Source: CAYNEO01 sp964396245 (GTDB taxonomy: Bacteria; Zixibacteria; MSB-5A5; GN15; FEB-12). Taken from it: 12,965 nt of DNA. The DNA is taken from contig CAYNEO010000072.1 in the NCBI GenBank assembly GCA_964396245.1, positions 1 through 12,965 on the forward strand. The letters are read 5' to 3'. Positions 7,111 to 12,965 of this stretch are shown here, piece after piece. Numbering within the stretch: position 1 is the first letter of the stretch; each line of letters starts with the position of its first letter. The position numbers and the translations under genes are program-made. Below the pieces are notes generated by a model. The model made no database searches. It saw only the letters and a list, made by a program, of their open reading frames with translations, and had not been told where the DNA came from.

Positions 7111-8286
7111 TCATCCGGGCTGCTTCACGCTCTTCAGCGTGTTCTTTACCCTCGCGAGCCCTTCCTTGATATTCTCGATAGAATTGGCGTACGAGAAGCG
7201 CACATAACCTTCGCCGTACTCCCCGAAAGCCGTTCCCGAAAGGCAGGCCACGCCGCCCTGCTCGAGCATGATATCGGCAAATTCCTGCGACTTCAGCCCG
7301 GTGCCGGAGATGTTCGGGAAGACATAAAACGCGCCTTCCGGCTTCAGACAGCTTATTCCCTCGATCTCGTTAAGCCCGTCAACTATCACGTCCCGTCGAC
7401 GGCGGAACTCCGCAACCATCTCGTCAATCGCCGTCTGCGGTCCGGTAAGCGCCTCCACCAGCGCAAACTGGGTGAATGTCGCCGTCGAAGAAAAGTTGTT
7501 GATCGCCAGCGTAAACATATACTCGGCCAGCTTTTTCGGCATCGCCGCAAATCCGCACCGCCACCCGGTCATGGCATAGGTTTTGGAGAGCCCGTCAATC
7601 GCAATCGTACGCTCCATCGCCCCGGGAATGCTCGCGATAGACTTGAATTCGGTATCGTATACGATGCGCGAATAAATCTCGTCTGACAGCACCCATAGAT
7701 CATAGTCACGGGCGACTTCATAAATGCCCTCCAGGTCTTCCCACGTGAGAATGCCGCCCGTCGGATTCTCCGGCGAATTCAGGATAATCATCCGCGTCTT
7801 GGGCGTAATAAGCGACTTGAGATCATCGATCCGGAACCGAAATTCATTTTCTTCACGCAATTTGATCGGCACCGGCCTGGCTCCCAGAAATTTCGTCACC
7901 GACCGATACGTCGGGTACCCGGGATTCGGCACGATTATCTCGTCACCGTCATTGATCAGCGCAATCATGGCGCAGAATATCAGCGGCTTGCAGCCGGGCA
8001 TGATGATCACGTTCTCCGCCTTGACCTCGATATTCCGTGTCTTCGACATGTACTCGGCCGCTACCTCACGGGCCTCGAACGTACCGCCCGATGGCGCATA
8101 ATGCGTGTGACCGTCCCGGATAGCCTTGATTCCGGCCTCGGCAATGTTCTTGGGCGTATCAAAATCCGGCTCACCAATCTGCAGGTGAATGACCGATTTC
8201 CCTTCCGCCTCCATCTTCTTGGCCTTCGCCAGCACCACAAAAGCGCCTTCCGATTCCAGCCTCGTGACTCGTTCTGTGTATTGCAT
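7111..8286 (-). CDS. Class I/II PLP-dependent aminotransferase (aspartate-aminotransferase-like)
   Basis: A 391-residue fold-type I aminotransferase. Visible features are LQIGEPDFDTP (35-45), a cofactor-binding region with NPTGG (Asn174), SDEIYS (Asp202 and Tyr205), the Schiff-base Lys235 in DGLSKTYAMTGWRCG together with phosphate-contacting Arg243, and the C-terminal carboxylate-binding Arg363 in GYVRFSYA. Length and motifs fit the aspartate/aromatic aminotransferase subgroup; the amino-donor specificity cannot be fixed from sequence. The loop PGCKPLIF (97-104) replaces the more common PGAK/GGKQ form. The ATG at 8284-8286 has AAGGA eight bases upstream. It follows tkt by only 15 bp and is co-transcribed with it, and a terminator follows. 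The pairing with transketolase could serve aromatic or pentose-linked amino-acid metabolism, but that is inference. Confidence 0.9.
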   Translation of the reverse strand: MQYTERVTRLESEGAFVVLAKAKKMEAEGKSVIHLQIGEPDFDTPKNIAEAGIKAIRDGHTHYAPSGGTFEAREVAAEYMSKTRNIEVKAENVIIMPGCKPLIFCAMIALINDGDEIIVPNPGYPTYRSVTKFLGARPVPIKLREENEFRFRIDDLKSLITPKTRMIILNSPENPTGGILTWEDLEGIYEVARDYDLWVLSDEIYSRIVYDTEFKSIASIPGAMERTIAIDGLSKTYAMTGWRCGFAAMPKKLAEYMFTLAINNFSSTATFTQFALVEALTGPQTAIDEMVAEFRRRRDVIVDGLNEIEGISCLKPEGAFYVFPNISGTGLKSQEFADIMLEQGGVACLSGTAFGEYGEGYVRFSYANSIENIKEGLARVKNTLKSVKQPG

Positions 8287-8301
8287 CTTTCTGGTCCTTC
8301 T

Positions 8302-10329
8302 TTATATGCGAAGTAGTTTCTTTGCTCTCTCGGCTATATGCTCGGCCGCGACGCCGAACTTGAGAATCAACTGCCAGGGTTGTCCCGACTCACCAAATCG
8401 ATCGCTGATACCGATCATCTCAAACGGCACCCGTTTGCCGTCAAGCGAGCGCTCCCTTAAGATAACTCCGGCTACTTGATTTCCCAACCCGCCGGCCTGA
8501 TGTTCTTCGGCGGTTATGATGGCTTTTGTTTCCGAGGCCGCCCGGATAATCGCGTTGGTATCGAGCGGTTTGACCGTATGCATGTGGACGACGCGTGTCT
8601 CAATGTCAAAGTCGGTCTTCAGAATATACGCCGCCCGAAGAGCCTCAGCCGTTTCCGGCCCGCATGAGATTATGGTCAAATCCTCGACCTCATCTTCGTA
8701 TGCCGTACTCACCGTGATGTCAAAGGCATCGATAAAGAAATCAGCCTCACCCCGAAACCTGAAGATGCCCGCTTCACCAAAAACGAACGGTGTATCGGGT
8801 CGCGTGATAATCGGCGTGGCTTCGCGGGCAAACCGCAGGTACTTCGGACCCTCCACGTCAAAGAGCATTGCCCTCGTCATCTTCTCGGTTTCAATAGAAT
8901 CACACGGGATGCCCATGTGCATGTTGGGTAAGCCGCATATCTGGAACATCGCCTCCAGCTCCTGGTGCGTCGCGCCGTCGGGACCGACCGAAATCCCGCC
9001 GTGAGCCCCGGCGACCAGCACGTTGAGGTTGGCGTAGCAGACTGAAACCCTGAGTTGGTCGAGATTGCGCGCCGAGGCGAATACCCCGTATGTGCCAAAA
9101 ACCGGGATTTTGCCTTCCTTCGCCAGCCCCGCAGCAACGGTCGTGGCATTCTGCTCAGCCACTCCTACCGAGATAAACCGGTTCTTCCGCTCCGGGTGCC
9201 TTTTGTAGAACTCTGAAATTGTAATCGAATCCGAGATATCCGCCCCGATACACACTACCCGCTCGTCATCGCCGTGTTTCTCCAGGGCCCTGCCGAAACC
9301 TTTTCGCGTCGGGTCCATATCGACCCTCATCGTCGGCCCGTGATTCCACCAGAAATCCCGGGAAAAGGCCGGCGTTTCAGCCCCGAGCGACGCTTCCACG
9401 GAATCTTGGTACTGCTTGCCATAAGATAACATAGCGTCGACATCGAAAGTATCACTTAAACCCAGTTCGGCCAGCAGTCGATCGAGCTGATCGCGGTCCG
9501 GCGGCTTACCGTGCCAGCCAACCACGTTCTCCATAAACGATACGCCTCGGCCTTTGATCGTATGGCAAATCAACGCCACCGGACGGCCGCTGTCGTTCCC
9601 GTTACGGGCGAAATCGAGCTTCTCGACAATATCTGCCATATCATGCCCGTCAACTTCCAGGACCTGCCAGTTGAACGCGCGGTACTTGTCGCCTATCGGT
9701 TCGATATTCATCACCTCTGCCGTGCGACCGTCGATCTGAAGTCTGTTGTAGTCAATAATGAGAATGAGGTTATCAAGCTTGTGATGGGCCGCCGCCATAG
9801 CCGCTTCCCAGACCGAGCCTTCCTGCTGCTCACCGTCCGTCGAAATGACAAACACGCGGTAGTCTTTCGCGCTCAGCTTACCGGCCAGCGCCACTCCAAC
9901 CGCGACCGAAAATCCCTGGCCAAGCGAGCCGGCCGAGATCTCCACACCCGGAAGGTCCCGCCAGTGCGGGTGCCCCTGAAAGGGGGACCCCAGCATGCGC
10001 AGCTTCATCAGTTCTTTTTCAGGAAAATAACCCGAGACGGCGAGCGCCGTGTAGAGTGCCGGGGCCTTGTGACCGGCTGACCAGATTATCCGGTCCCGGT
10101 CTTCCCAGAACGGGTCGGCGGGGTTGTGACGGGCTACTTTAAGATAAAGAGCAGCCGCGACATCCATTATGCTGAGTGTGCCGCCCGAGTGTCCGGAACC
10201 GGCCGAACACAACGCCAGTTCGTTCAAACCGCGCATATAGTTGGCGCGCGTTGTCAGTTGCTCTATAGTCAGGTCCTGCAATGTCGGTTTCGATCCCGGA
10301 TTCACTGAAGTTACTGTCTTAAGGCCCAC
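8302..10329 (-). CDS. tkt: Transketolase, single chain, resembling fused split-type halves
   Basis: A 675-residue thiamine-diphosphate enzyme of the non-oxidative pentose phosphate pathway, moving two-carbon units between sugar phosphates. The N-terminal cofactor domain carries GSGHSGG (44-50), SAGHKAP (84-90), PGVEISAGSLGQG (127-139) and the ThDP/Mg motif DGEQQEG through Asn195 (165-195). The pyrimidine domain carries the catalytic Glu392 in GVAEQN, then a C-terminal transketolase domain (about 545-675). GVEISAGSLGQG and the sequence of the second half resemble the two-subunit transketolases of archaea and some bacteria more than the E. coli type; residues about 280-340 look like a joining linker. 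About 515-550 is an acidic, Phe-rich insert. The start is GTG at 10327-10329; the best ribosome-binding sequence (AAGGAG) lies 15 bases upstream and is paired in a small hairpin. It leads a two-gene unit with the aminotransferase. Confidence 0.93.
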   Translation of the reverse strand: MGLKTVTSVNPGSKPTLQDLTIEQLTTRANYMRGLNELALCSAGSGHSGGTLSIMDVAAALYLKVARHNPADPFWEDRDRIIWSAGHKAPALYTALAVSGYFPEKELMKLRMLGSPFQGHPHWRDLPGVEISAGSLGQGFSVAVGVALAGKLSAKDYRVFVISTDGEQQEGSVWEAAMAAAHHKLDNLILIIDYNRLQIDGRTAEVMNIEPIGDKYRAFNWQVLEVDGHDMADIVEKLDFARNGNDSGRPVALICHTIKGRGVSFMENVVGWHGKPPDRDQLDRLLAELGLSDTFDVDAMLSYGKQYQDSVEASLGAETPAFSRDFWWNHGPTMRVDMDPTRKGFGRALEKHGDDERVVCIGADISDSITISEFYKRHPERKNRFISVGVAEQNATTVAAGLAKEGKIPVFGTYGVFASARNLDQLRVSVCYANLNVLVAGAHGGISVGPDGATHQELEAMFQICGLPNMHMGIPCDSIETEKMTRAMLFDVEGPKYLRFAREATPIITRPDTPFVFGEAGIFRFRGEADFFIDAFDITVSTAYEDEVEDLTIISCGPETAEALRAAYILKTDFDIETRVVHMHTVKPLDTNAIIRAASETKAIITAEEHQAGGLGNQVAGVILRERSLDGKRVPFEMIGISDRFGESGQPWQLILKFGVAAEHIAERAKKLLRI

Positions 10330-10333
10330 TCGT

Positions 10334-10350
10334 AAGGAGGTTTGCTCCTT
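10334..10350 (-). promoter_or_regulatory. Leader hairpin sequestering the tkt ribosome-binding site
   Basis: On the minus strand AAGGAG (10345-10350) can pair perfectly with CTCCTT (10334-10339) across a five-base loop, CAAAC. The 3' arm, within ACCTCCTTA, matches the anti-Shine-Dalgarno end of 16S rRNA, so it would compete with the ribosome for the Shine-Dalgarno sequence. The GTG start follows four bases after the stem. Folding may either mask the site or shorten its effective spacing from 15 bases; which of these happens cannot be decided by reading. Confidence 0.45.
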
Positions 10351-10359
10351 TTTTCACAA

Positions 10360-10390
10360 ATAATAAGCCACAAAGGCATCAGACTGTCAA
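10360..10390 (-). promoter_or_regulatory. Candidate promoter of tkt overlapping the coaE stop codon
   Basis: A consensus -35 box TTGACA (10385-10390) includes the coaE TGA stop. A -10 box, read as TTATTA (10361-10366) or TATTAT (10360-10365), follows at 18 or 19 bases. The -35 is perfect but the spacing is slightly long. The resulting leader would be about 24 bases and consist almost entirely of the Shine-Dalgarno hairpin. Confidence 0.45.
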
Positions 10391-10980
10391 TCGGTTTGCT
10401 CCTCGATCTTCGCCAGTTCGCGCCCCACTTGCTTCCTGAGATCATCGATACTGCCGTCATTTTCGATAATCACGTCCGCCCGGCGGCGGAACTCACTTGA
10501 AGATAGTTGAAGCTTCTGTCGTGCGAGGGCGTCATCGCGTGATATCCCCCGCGCTTCGATCCTGTTGAGTCGATTTTCCTGCGACGCGTGCACCACCCAG
10601 ACTTGATCGACATCGTCATCCAGACCCCATTCCAGCAAGAGCGCCGCGTCAATTACCACCAGTTTGGAGAACCGCAGGGCGCTTTTGACCTGTTTGCCCA
10701 GCTCCCTGAGAAGGTACGGATGCACCAGCTCGTTCAACTTGGCGCGCGCCCCCGGCGAGGCAAACGCCATCTTGGCCAGTTTTTTCCGATCCAGCTCGCC
10801 GATATCGGTCAGAATCTCGGTGCCGAACTCAGAAACCAGCCGGCGGCGAAGACTGAACGAATCCTCCACCACTCGACGTCCGATTTGATCGGCATCGATC
10901 ACCAGCGCGCCCCGTGACTCGAGAATCTCAGCCACGGCTGATTTCCCGGCGCCTATCTGTCCGGTAAGACCGATCAGCAT
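10387..10980 (-). CDS. coaE: Dephospho-CoA kinase
   Basis: A 197-residue cytoplasmic P-loop kinase that performs the last step of coenzyme A synthesis, phosphorylating the 3'-hydroxyl of the dephospho-CoA ribose. Features are the P-loop GLTGQIGAGKS (4-14), the substrate motif DADQIGRRVV (29-38), the LVHPYL segment (about 85-90), VVIDAALLLEWG (about 107-118), and the lid region with RIEARGISRDDALAR, where Arg residues contact the phosphates. Length is standard for the family. The start is the ATG at 10978-10980; no Shine-Dalgarno sequence lies within ten bases, and the nearest promoter would start transcription on this ATG. In many bacteria coaE sits near polA; here two beta-barrel genes and a terminator come between them. 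Confidence 0.95.
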   Translation of the reverse strand: MLIGLTGQIGAGKSAVAEILESRGALVIDADQIGRRVVEDSFSLRRRLVSEFGTEILTDIGELDRKKLAKMAFASPGARAKLNELVHPYLLRELGKQVKSALRFSKLVVIDAALLLEWGLDDDVDQVWVVHASQENRLNRIEARGISRDDALARQKLQLSSSEFRRRADVIIENDGSIDDLRKQVGRELAKIEEQTD

Positions 10981-10986
10981 ACGATC

Positions 10987-11015
10987 AATAAACGCCCTTT
11001 CGAGCAGCTTGACAA
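10987..11015 (-). promoter_or_regulatory. Candidate promoter of coaE, apparently leaderless
   Basis: On the minus strand TTGTCA (11010-11015) and TTTATT (10987-10992) are separated by exactly 17 bases. The predicted transcription start is 10980, the A of the coaE ATG, the same geometry as the ykfC promoter. The -10 box is only four of six to consensus, so support is moderate. Confidence 0.4.
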
Positions 11016-11051
11016 GTCTAAGTTATTGTAGTTGAACAAAGAGACCCTCTC

Positions 11052-11097
11052 GGTTTGCACCAAAAAATCCCGCGACGGCGGGATTTTTTGGCAAACC
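11052..11097 (-). terminator. Very long hairpin terminator after the beta-barrel genes
   Basis: A 13-bp perfect stem (11061-11073 with 11078-11090) closes on the tetraloop GACG and contains an A6/T6 tract. Beyond a two-base bulge (11059-11060) the stem continues for seven more pairs (GGTTTGC with GCAAACC). It starts 14 bp after the beta-barrel gene's stop at 11112 and, because of the A6/T6 symmetry, could stop transcription from either direction. It isolates coaE from the polA/beta-barrel unit. Confidence 0.9.
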
Positions 11098-11111
11098 ATG
11101 CAGTGGGTGGG

Positions 11112-11771
11112 TTATTTCTTCTTCCCCAGATCTAACTCATAGCTCAGGCCAAAAGAAAGGTACGTCGCATTCTTATCCGGATTATAGGCCTGATCCAGAT
11201 AGGGAAAGCCGGTGTAATAGAATGTACCCCGGTCGGATAGGTTGTTGTAGAAGAAATGGCTGACCTCAACGAACAGCGATACCGGCCCGGTCAGTCGAAA
11301 CTTGCTGCCCAGTGATCCACCCAGTGAATAAAAAGCATCTCGTGTCGTTGCGGGTTGTACACGCTGATACGGTGACCGGTCCATTCCGAACGCCGGATTC
11401 AACGCAGACTGGGCATACCTTGAACCAACTCCGAAACTCCCGATCAGGGAAACATACGGCTTCCATGTACTCCCGACATTCAGTTGAAAATAGGGCGCCA
11501 TGGACAGCCAGAACTGGTAGTCGGCATCGGCATAATCCAGGTCAGCGGGATAATACCGGTCCTTGGAAAATCCGACCGTCGTGCGAAAGGCCACCGATCG
11601 CGTGAAGTAGAAATCACCCGTAACCGAACCACCCATGAACTGGCCACCGTGACCACTGCCCAGATTGACCAGTGCGGCGGGAGAGATTTCGACCCGTTTC
11701 AAGCCGCCGGCCGACACCGTAATCGGCGCCACCAGCATTACCAGAATCAGTAAGATTGCGCTCTTTTTCAT
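11112..11771 (-). CDS. Predicted small outer-membrane beta-barrel protein (downstream copy)
   Basis: A 219-residue protein with a signal peptide at 1-21 (MKK, then a hydrophobic run ending VSA). The rest is alternating aromatic/small strands with polar loops, as in OmpA/OmpW-like barrels of about eight strands: for example FYFTRSVAFRTTVGF (54-68), LSMAPYFQLNVG (89-100) and YLSFGLSYELDL (204-215). It ends in GKKK after the last strand, which is unusual because most barrels end in an aromatic residue. The frame is open up to 11828, but the ATG at 11769-11771 is chosen because it begins the signal peptide and has a GGGA upstream. It is a divergent paralogue of the next gene upstream. Function unknown. 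Confidence 0.8.
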   Translation of the reverse strand: MKKSAILLILVMLVAPITVSAGGLKRVEISPAALVNLGSGHGGQFMGGSVTGDFYFTRSVAFRTTVGFSKDRYYPADLDYADADYQFWLSMAPYFQLNVGSTWKPYVSLIGSFGVGSRYAQSALNPAFGMDRSPYQRVQPATTRDAFYSLGGSLGSKFRLTGPVSLFVEVSHFFYNNLSDRGTFYYTGFPYLDQAYNPDKNATYLSFGLSYELDLGKKK

Positions 11772-11843
11772 GTGTTCCCGTTCGGTTGTGGAGATTGTGC
11801 AGTCATCATAAATACGAAATATCCGCAAAAAAGTTTTGCCCCG

Positions 11844-11872
11844 AATTTACCTGCTAACGATCAACGAGTCAA
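11844..11872 (-). promoter_or_regulatory. Candidate promoter of the downstream beta-barrel gene
   Basis: In the 131-bp gap between the two barrel genes, TTGACT (11867-11872) and TAAATT (11844-11849) are spaced by 17 bases on the minus strand, predicting a start near 11837 and a leader of about 66 bases. A second possible -10 box, TATGAT (11805-11810), has no good -35. No terminator is visible between the two barrel genes, so read-through from upstream is also likely. Confidence 0.4.
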
Positions 11873-11902
11873 CTCCATCGCCAGAATGCGAATAGCCACT
11901 TT

Positions 11903-12565
11903 TCACAGCTTGAACCGGTACTGAATCGTTATTGTCGCCGGATTGTACACGGACTGGCTGAATCGATCCGAAAGCCGTCCAAAATGGTAGATAAACGATT
12001 GGTCATCCGGTGGGAGTATCGGGGCTGAATCCGTGACGTAGAATTCCAGGTTGTTAAATACCTGCCGCAGTGTGACATCCAGAGCCGAGTGCCTGGACAG
12101 ACGGATCGCAAGCCCGAACGAAAAATCCAGGCCGGATCGCGTCTCCTCGACCTTTCTATCCCATGCTGTTCCGGAATACCTGCGCGTGTTCAGACCGAAC
12201 TCGAAGTACGGCGACACCGGCGGAGCCACTACTTCCAATCGTATCCCGCCGGATAACCCGAGCGTTCTTGCGGAGCTGCTGCCCACCGACGATGAGTTGA
12301 CATACTCAAAAGCAGCCCTCAGTGCGACCCCTCTCGTCACGTACAGGTAGCTTGAGGCGGCAAGACCGGGCGACTCGGATACACTCCCCATATCGTCTAA
12401 TCTTGCGCTCAAACCAAGCGACACAAAAACGGCCGGCGGATTCCAATCAGCCGGTCGACCGATATCGGCTGTCTGCCACTTGTCCTGTGCGCAGGCATCG
12501 GCGGCACATATCGATACCACAATCACCGCGACCAACGCAGTTACGAATACGGCTTTCCTGTGCAT
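11903..12565 (-). CDS. Predicted small outer-membrane beta-barrel protein (upstream copy)
   Basis: A 220-residue protein with a signal peptide at 1-26, cleavage likely between ACA and QDK; Cys25 is not in a proper lipobox. The mature part has amphipathic strands such as VFVSLGLSARL (46-56), LYVTRGVALRAAFEY (74-88), YFEFGLNTRRY (120-130) and a C-terminal TITIQYRFKL (211-220), typical of an OMP barrel. The start is the ATG at 12563-12565, with GGGAGG four bases upstream; the frame runs up to 12631, but that extension lies inside polA and lacks a signal peptide. It begins only 22 bp after the polA stop, so the genes are probably co-transcribed. It shares the strand pattern (F/L)Y-x-TR-(S/G)-VA-x-R and a later FxNNL motif with the downstream barrel gene, which suggests an old tandem duplication. 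Function unknown. Confidence 0.8.
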   Translation of the reverse strand: MHRKAVFVTALVAVIVVSICAADACAQDKWQTADIGRPADWNPPAVFVSLGLSARLDDMGSVSESPGLAASSYLYVTRGVALRAAFEYVNSSSVGSSSARTLGLSGGIRLEVVAPPVSPYFEFGLNTRRYSGTAWDRKVEETRSGLDFSFGLAIRLSRHSALDVTLRQVFNNLEFYVTDSAPILPPDDQSFIYHFGRLSDRFSQSVYNPATITIQYRFKL

Positions 12566-12587
12566 AATCCCTCCCGCGGGCTTATGT

Positions 12588-12965
12588 TTATTTGCAATCG
12601 AGCCAGTTATCGCCGACACCGATATCGGCAACCAACGGAACTTTCAGTTTCGTCACTTTCTCCATGCCCTGTTTGACAATCTCCCTGACATCATCGAGCT
12701 CTTTCTTATAGACGTCAAACACCAACTCGTCGTGCACCTGCAATACCATCCGCGACCGCATGCCCTTGAGCGCCTCATGAATTCTGATCATGGCGACTTT
12801 GATGATATCGGCGGCGCTGCCCTGTATCGGTGTATTGATTGCGGTCCGCTCGGCGAACTGGCGGACATTCCGGTTCCGGTCGTTTATCTCGGGGATAAAC
12901 CGCCGACGTTTGTACATGGTCGTAACATATCCCTTCTCGCGGGCGAACGCAATGGTGGCGTCGAT
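12588..12965 (-). CDS. polA: DNA polymerase I, C-terminal end (cut by window edge)
   Basis: The last 125 residues of the family A polymerase domain, open to the right edge of the window. Readable landmarks are AREKGYVTTMYKRRRFIPEI at the start of the fragment, the palm motif FAERTAINTPIQGSAADIIK, and polymerase motif C QVHDELVF with its catalytic His-Asp, followed by VPLVADIGVGDNW and the terminal DCK. This part holds one of the metal-binding aspartates of the polymerase active site. The fragment is intact and ends at a normal position for Pol I. Pol I fills gaps in repair and Okazaki-fragment processing; whether the exonuclease domains are present cannot be seen here. Confidence 0.97.
   Translation of the reverse strand: MDATIAFAREKGYVTTMYKRRRFIPEINDRNRNVRQFAERTAINTPIQGSAADIIKVAMIRIHEALKGMRSRMVLQVHDELVFDVYKKELDDVREIVKQGMEKVTKLKVPLVADIGVGDNWLDCK

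Noticed and set aside
6337..7686. Long plus-strand open frames (6337-7020 and 7021-7686) antisense to ykfC and the aminotransferase
   Set aside because: They mirror strongly supported minus-strand genes, are rich in Arg/His/Pro as antisense shadows usually are, and have no family motifs.
9511..10080. 189-codon plus-strand open frame opposite tkt
   Set aside because: It is fully antisense to the transketolase cofactor domain, with no motif or ribosome-binding support.
10334..10356. AAGGAG-GTTTG-CTCCTTTTTT read on the plus strand as a Rho-independent terminator or a plus-strand Shine-Dalgarno
   Set aside because: There is no plus-strand gene nearby to end or begin. The stem is only six pairs, and it is better explained as the tkt leader on the minus strand.
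11772..11828. N-terminal extension of the downstream barrel protein by 19 residues
   Set aside because: The added residues are polar and would precede a textbook MKK signal peptide; the internal ATG is the better start.
12566..12631. N-terminal extension of the upstream barrel protein to a start at 12631
   Set aside because: It would overlap the end of polA by 44 bp and bury the signal peptide. The ATG at 12563-12565 has a strong GGGAGG and begins the signal peptide.
12588..12917. Treating the ATG at 12915-12917 as the start of a small gene
   Set aside because: The frame continues upstream to the window edge with conserved DNA polymerase I sequence, so this is an internal methionine of polA.

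Overview
The window is about 13 kb of bacterial chromosome with mid-50s GC (estimated by eye). It looks like a diderm (Gram-negative-type) bacterium: it carries two signal-peptide-bearing outer-membrane beta-barrel proteins and a secreted cell-wall amidase. Gene content and protein style suggest a less-studied lineage, perhaps in the FCB superphylum (Zixibacteria or Gemmatimonadota-like). That placement is inference only. No mobile elements, tRNAs, rRNAs or CRISPR arrays were seen, and apart from one antiporter everything lies on the minus strand.

Right to left, which is the direction of transcription for the minus-strand genes. (a) 12965-11112: the 3' end of polA, then two small, related outer-membrane beta-barrel genes, closed by a very strong hairpin terminator (11052-11097). 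(b) 10980-7111: coaE (dephospho-CoA kinase), tkt (single-chain transketolase that looks like a fusion of the split archaeal-type halves) and a class I/II aminotransferase. tkt has its own candidate promoter and a small leader hairpin that would hide its ribosome-binding site. The block ends in a terminator at 7061-7090. (c) 7026-2302: a tightly packed, mostly overlapping cluster of a cytoplasmic NlpC/P60 endopeptidase (YkfC-like), an L-Ala-D/L-Glu epimerase (YkfB-like), a secreted N-acetylmuramoyl-L-alanine amidase, an 86-residue membrane protein and a 226-residue membrane protein of no recognised function. (d) 1108-2385 on the plus strand: a CPA1 (NhaP-type) Na+/H+ antiporter that converges on, and overlaps, the last gene of (c). 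(e) 1-779: the N-terminal half of an ABC-F ATPase, divergent from the antiporter across a 328-bp control region.

Block (c) is the most coherent system. The amidase would release stem peptides from peptidoglycan in the envelope. After uptake, the endopeptidase would cut L-Ala-gamma-D-Glu from the diamino acid, and the epimerase would turn L-Ala-D-Glu into L-Ala-L-Glu for general catabolism. The two membrane proteins are translationally linked to or close behind the amidase and are the unexplained part. No peptide transporter is visible in the window.

Two minus-strand promoters, in front of the YkfC-like gene and coaE, place the predicted transcription start exactly on the A of the ATG, with no Shine-Dalgarno sequence. 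This suggests leaderless translation is in use in this organism.
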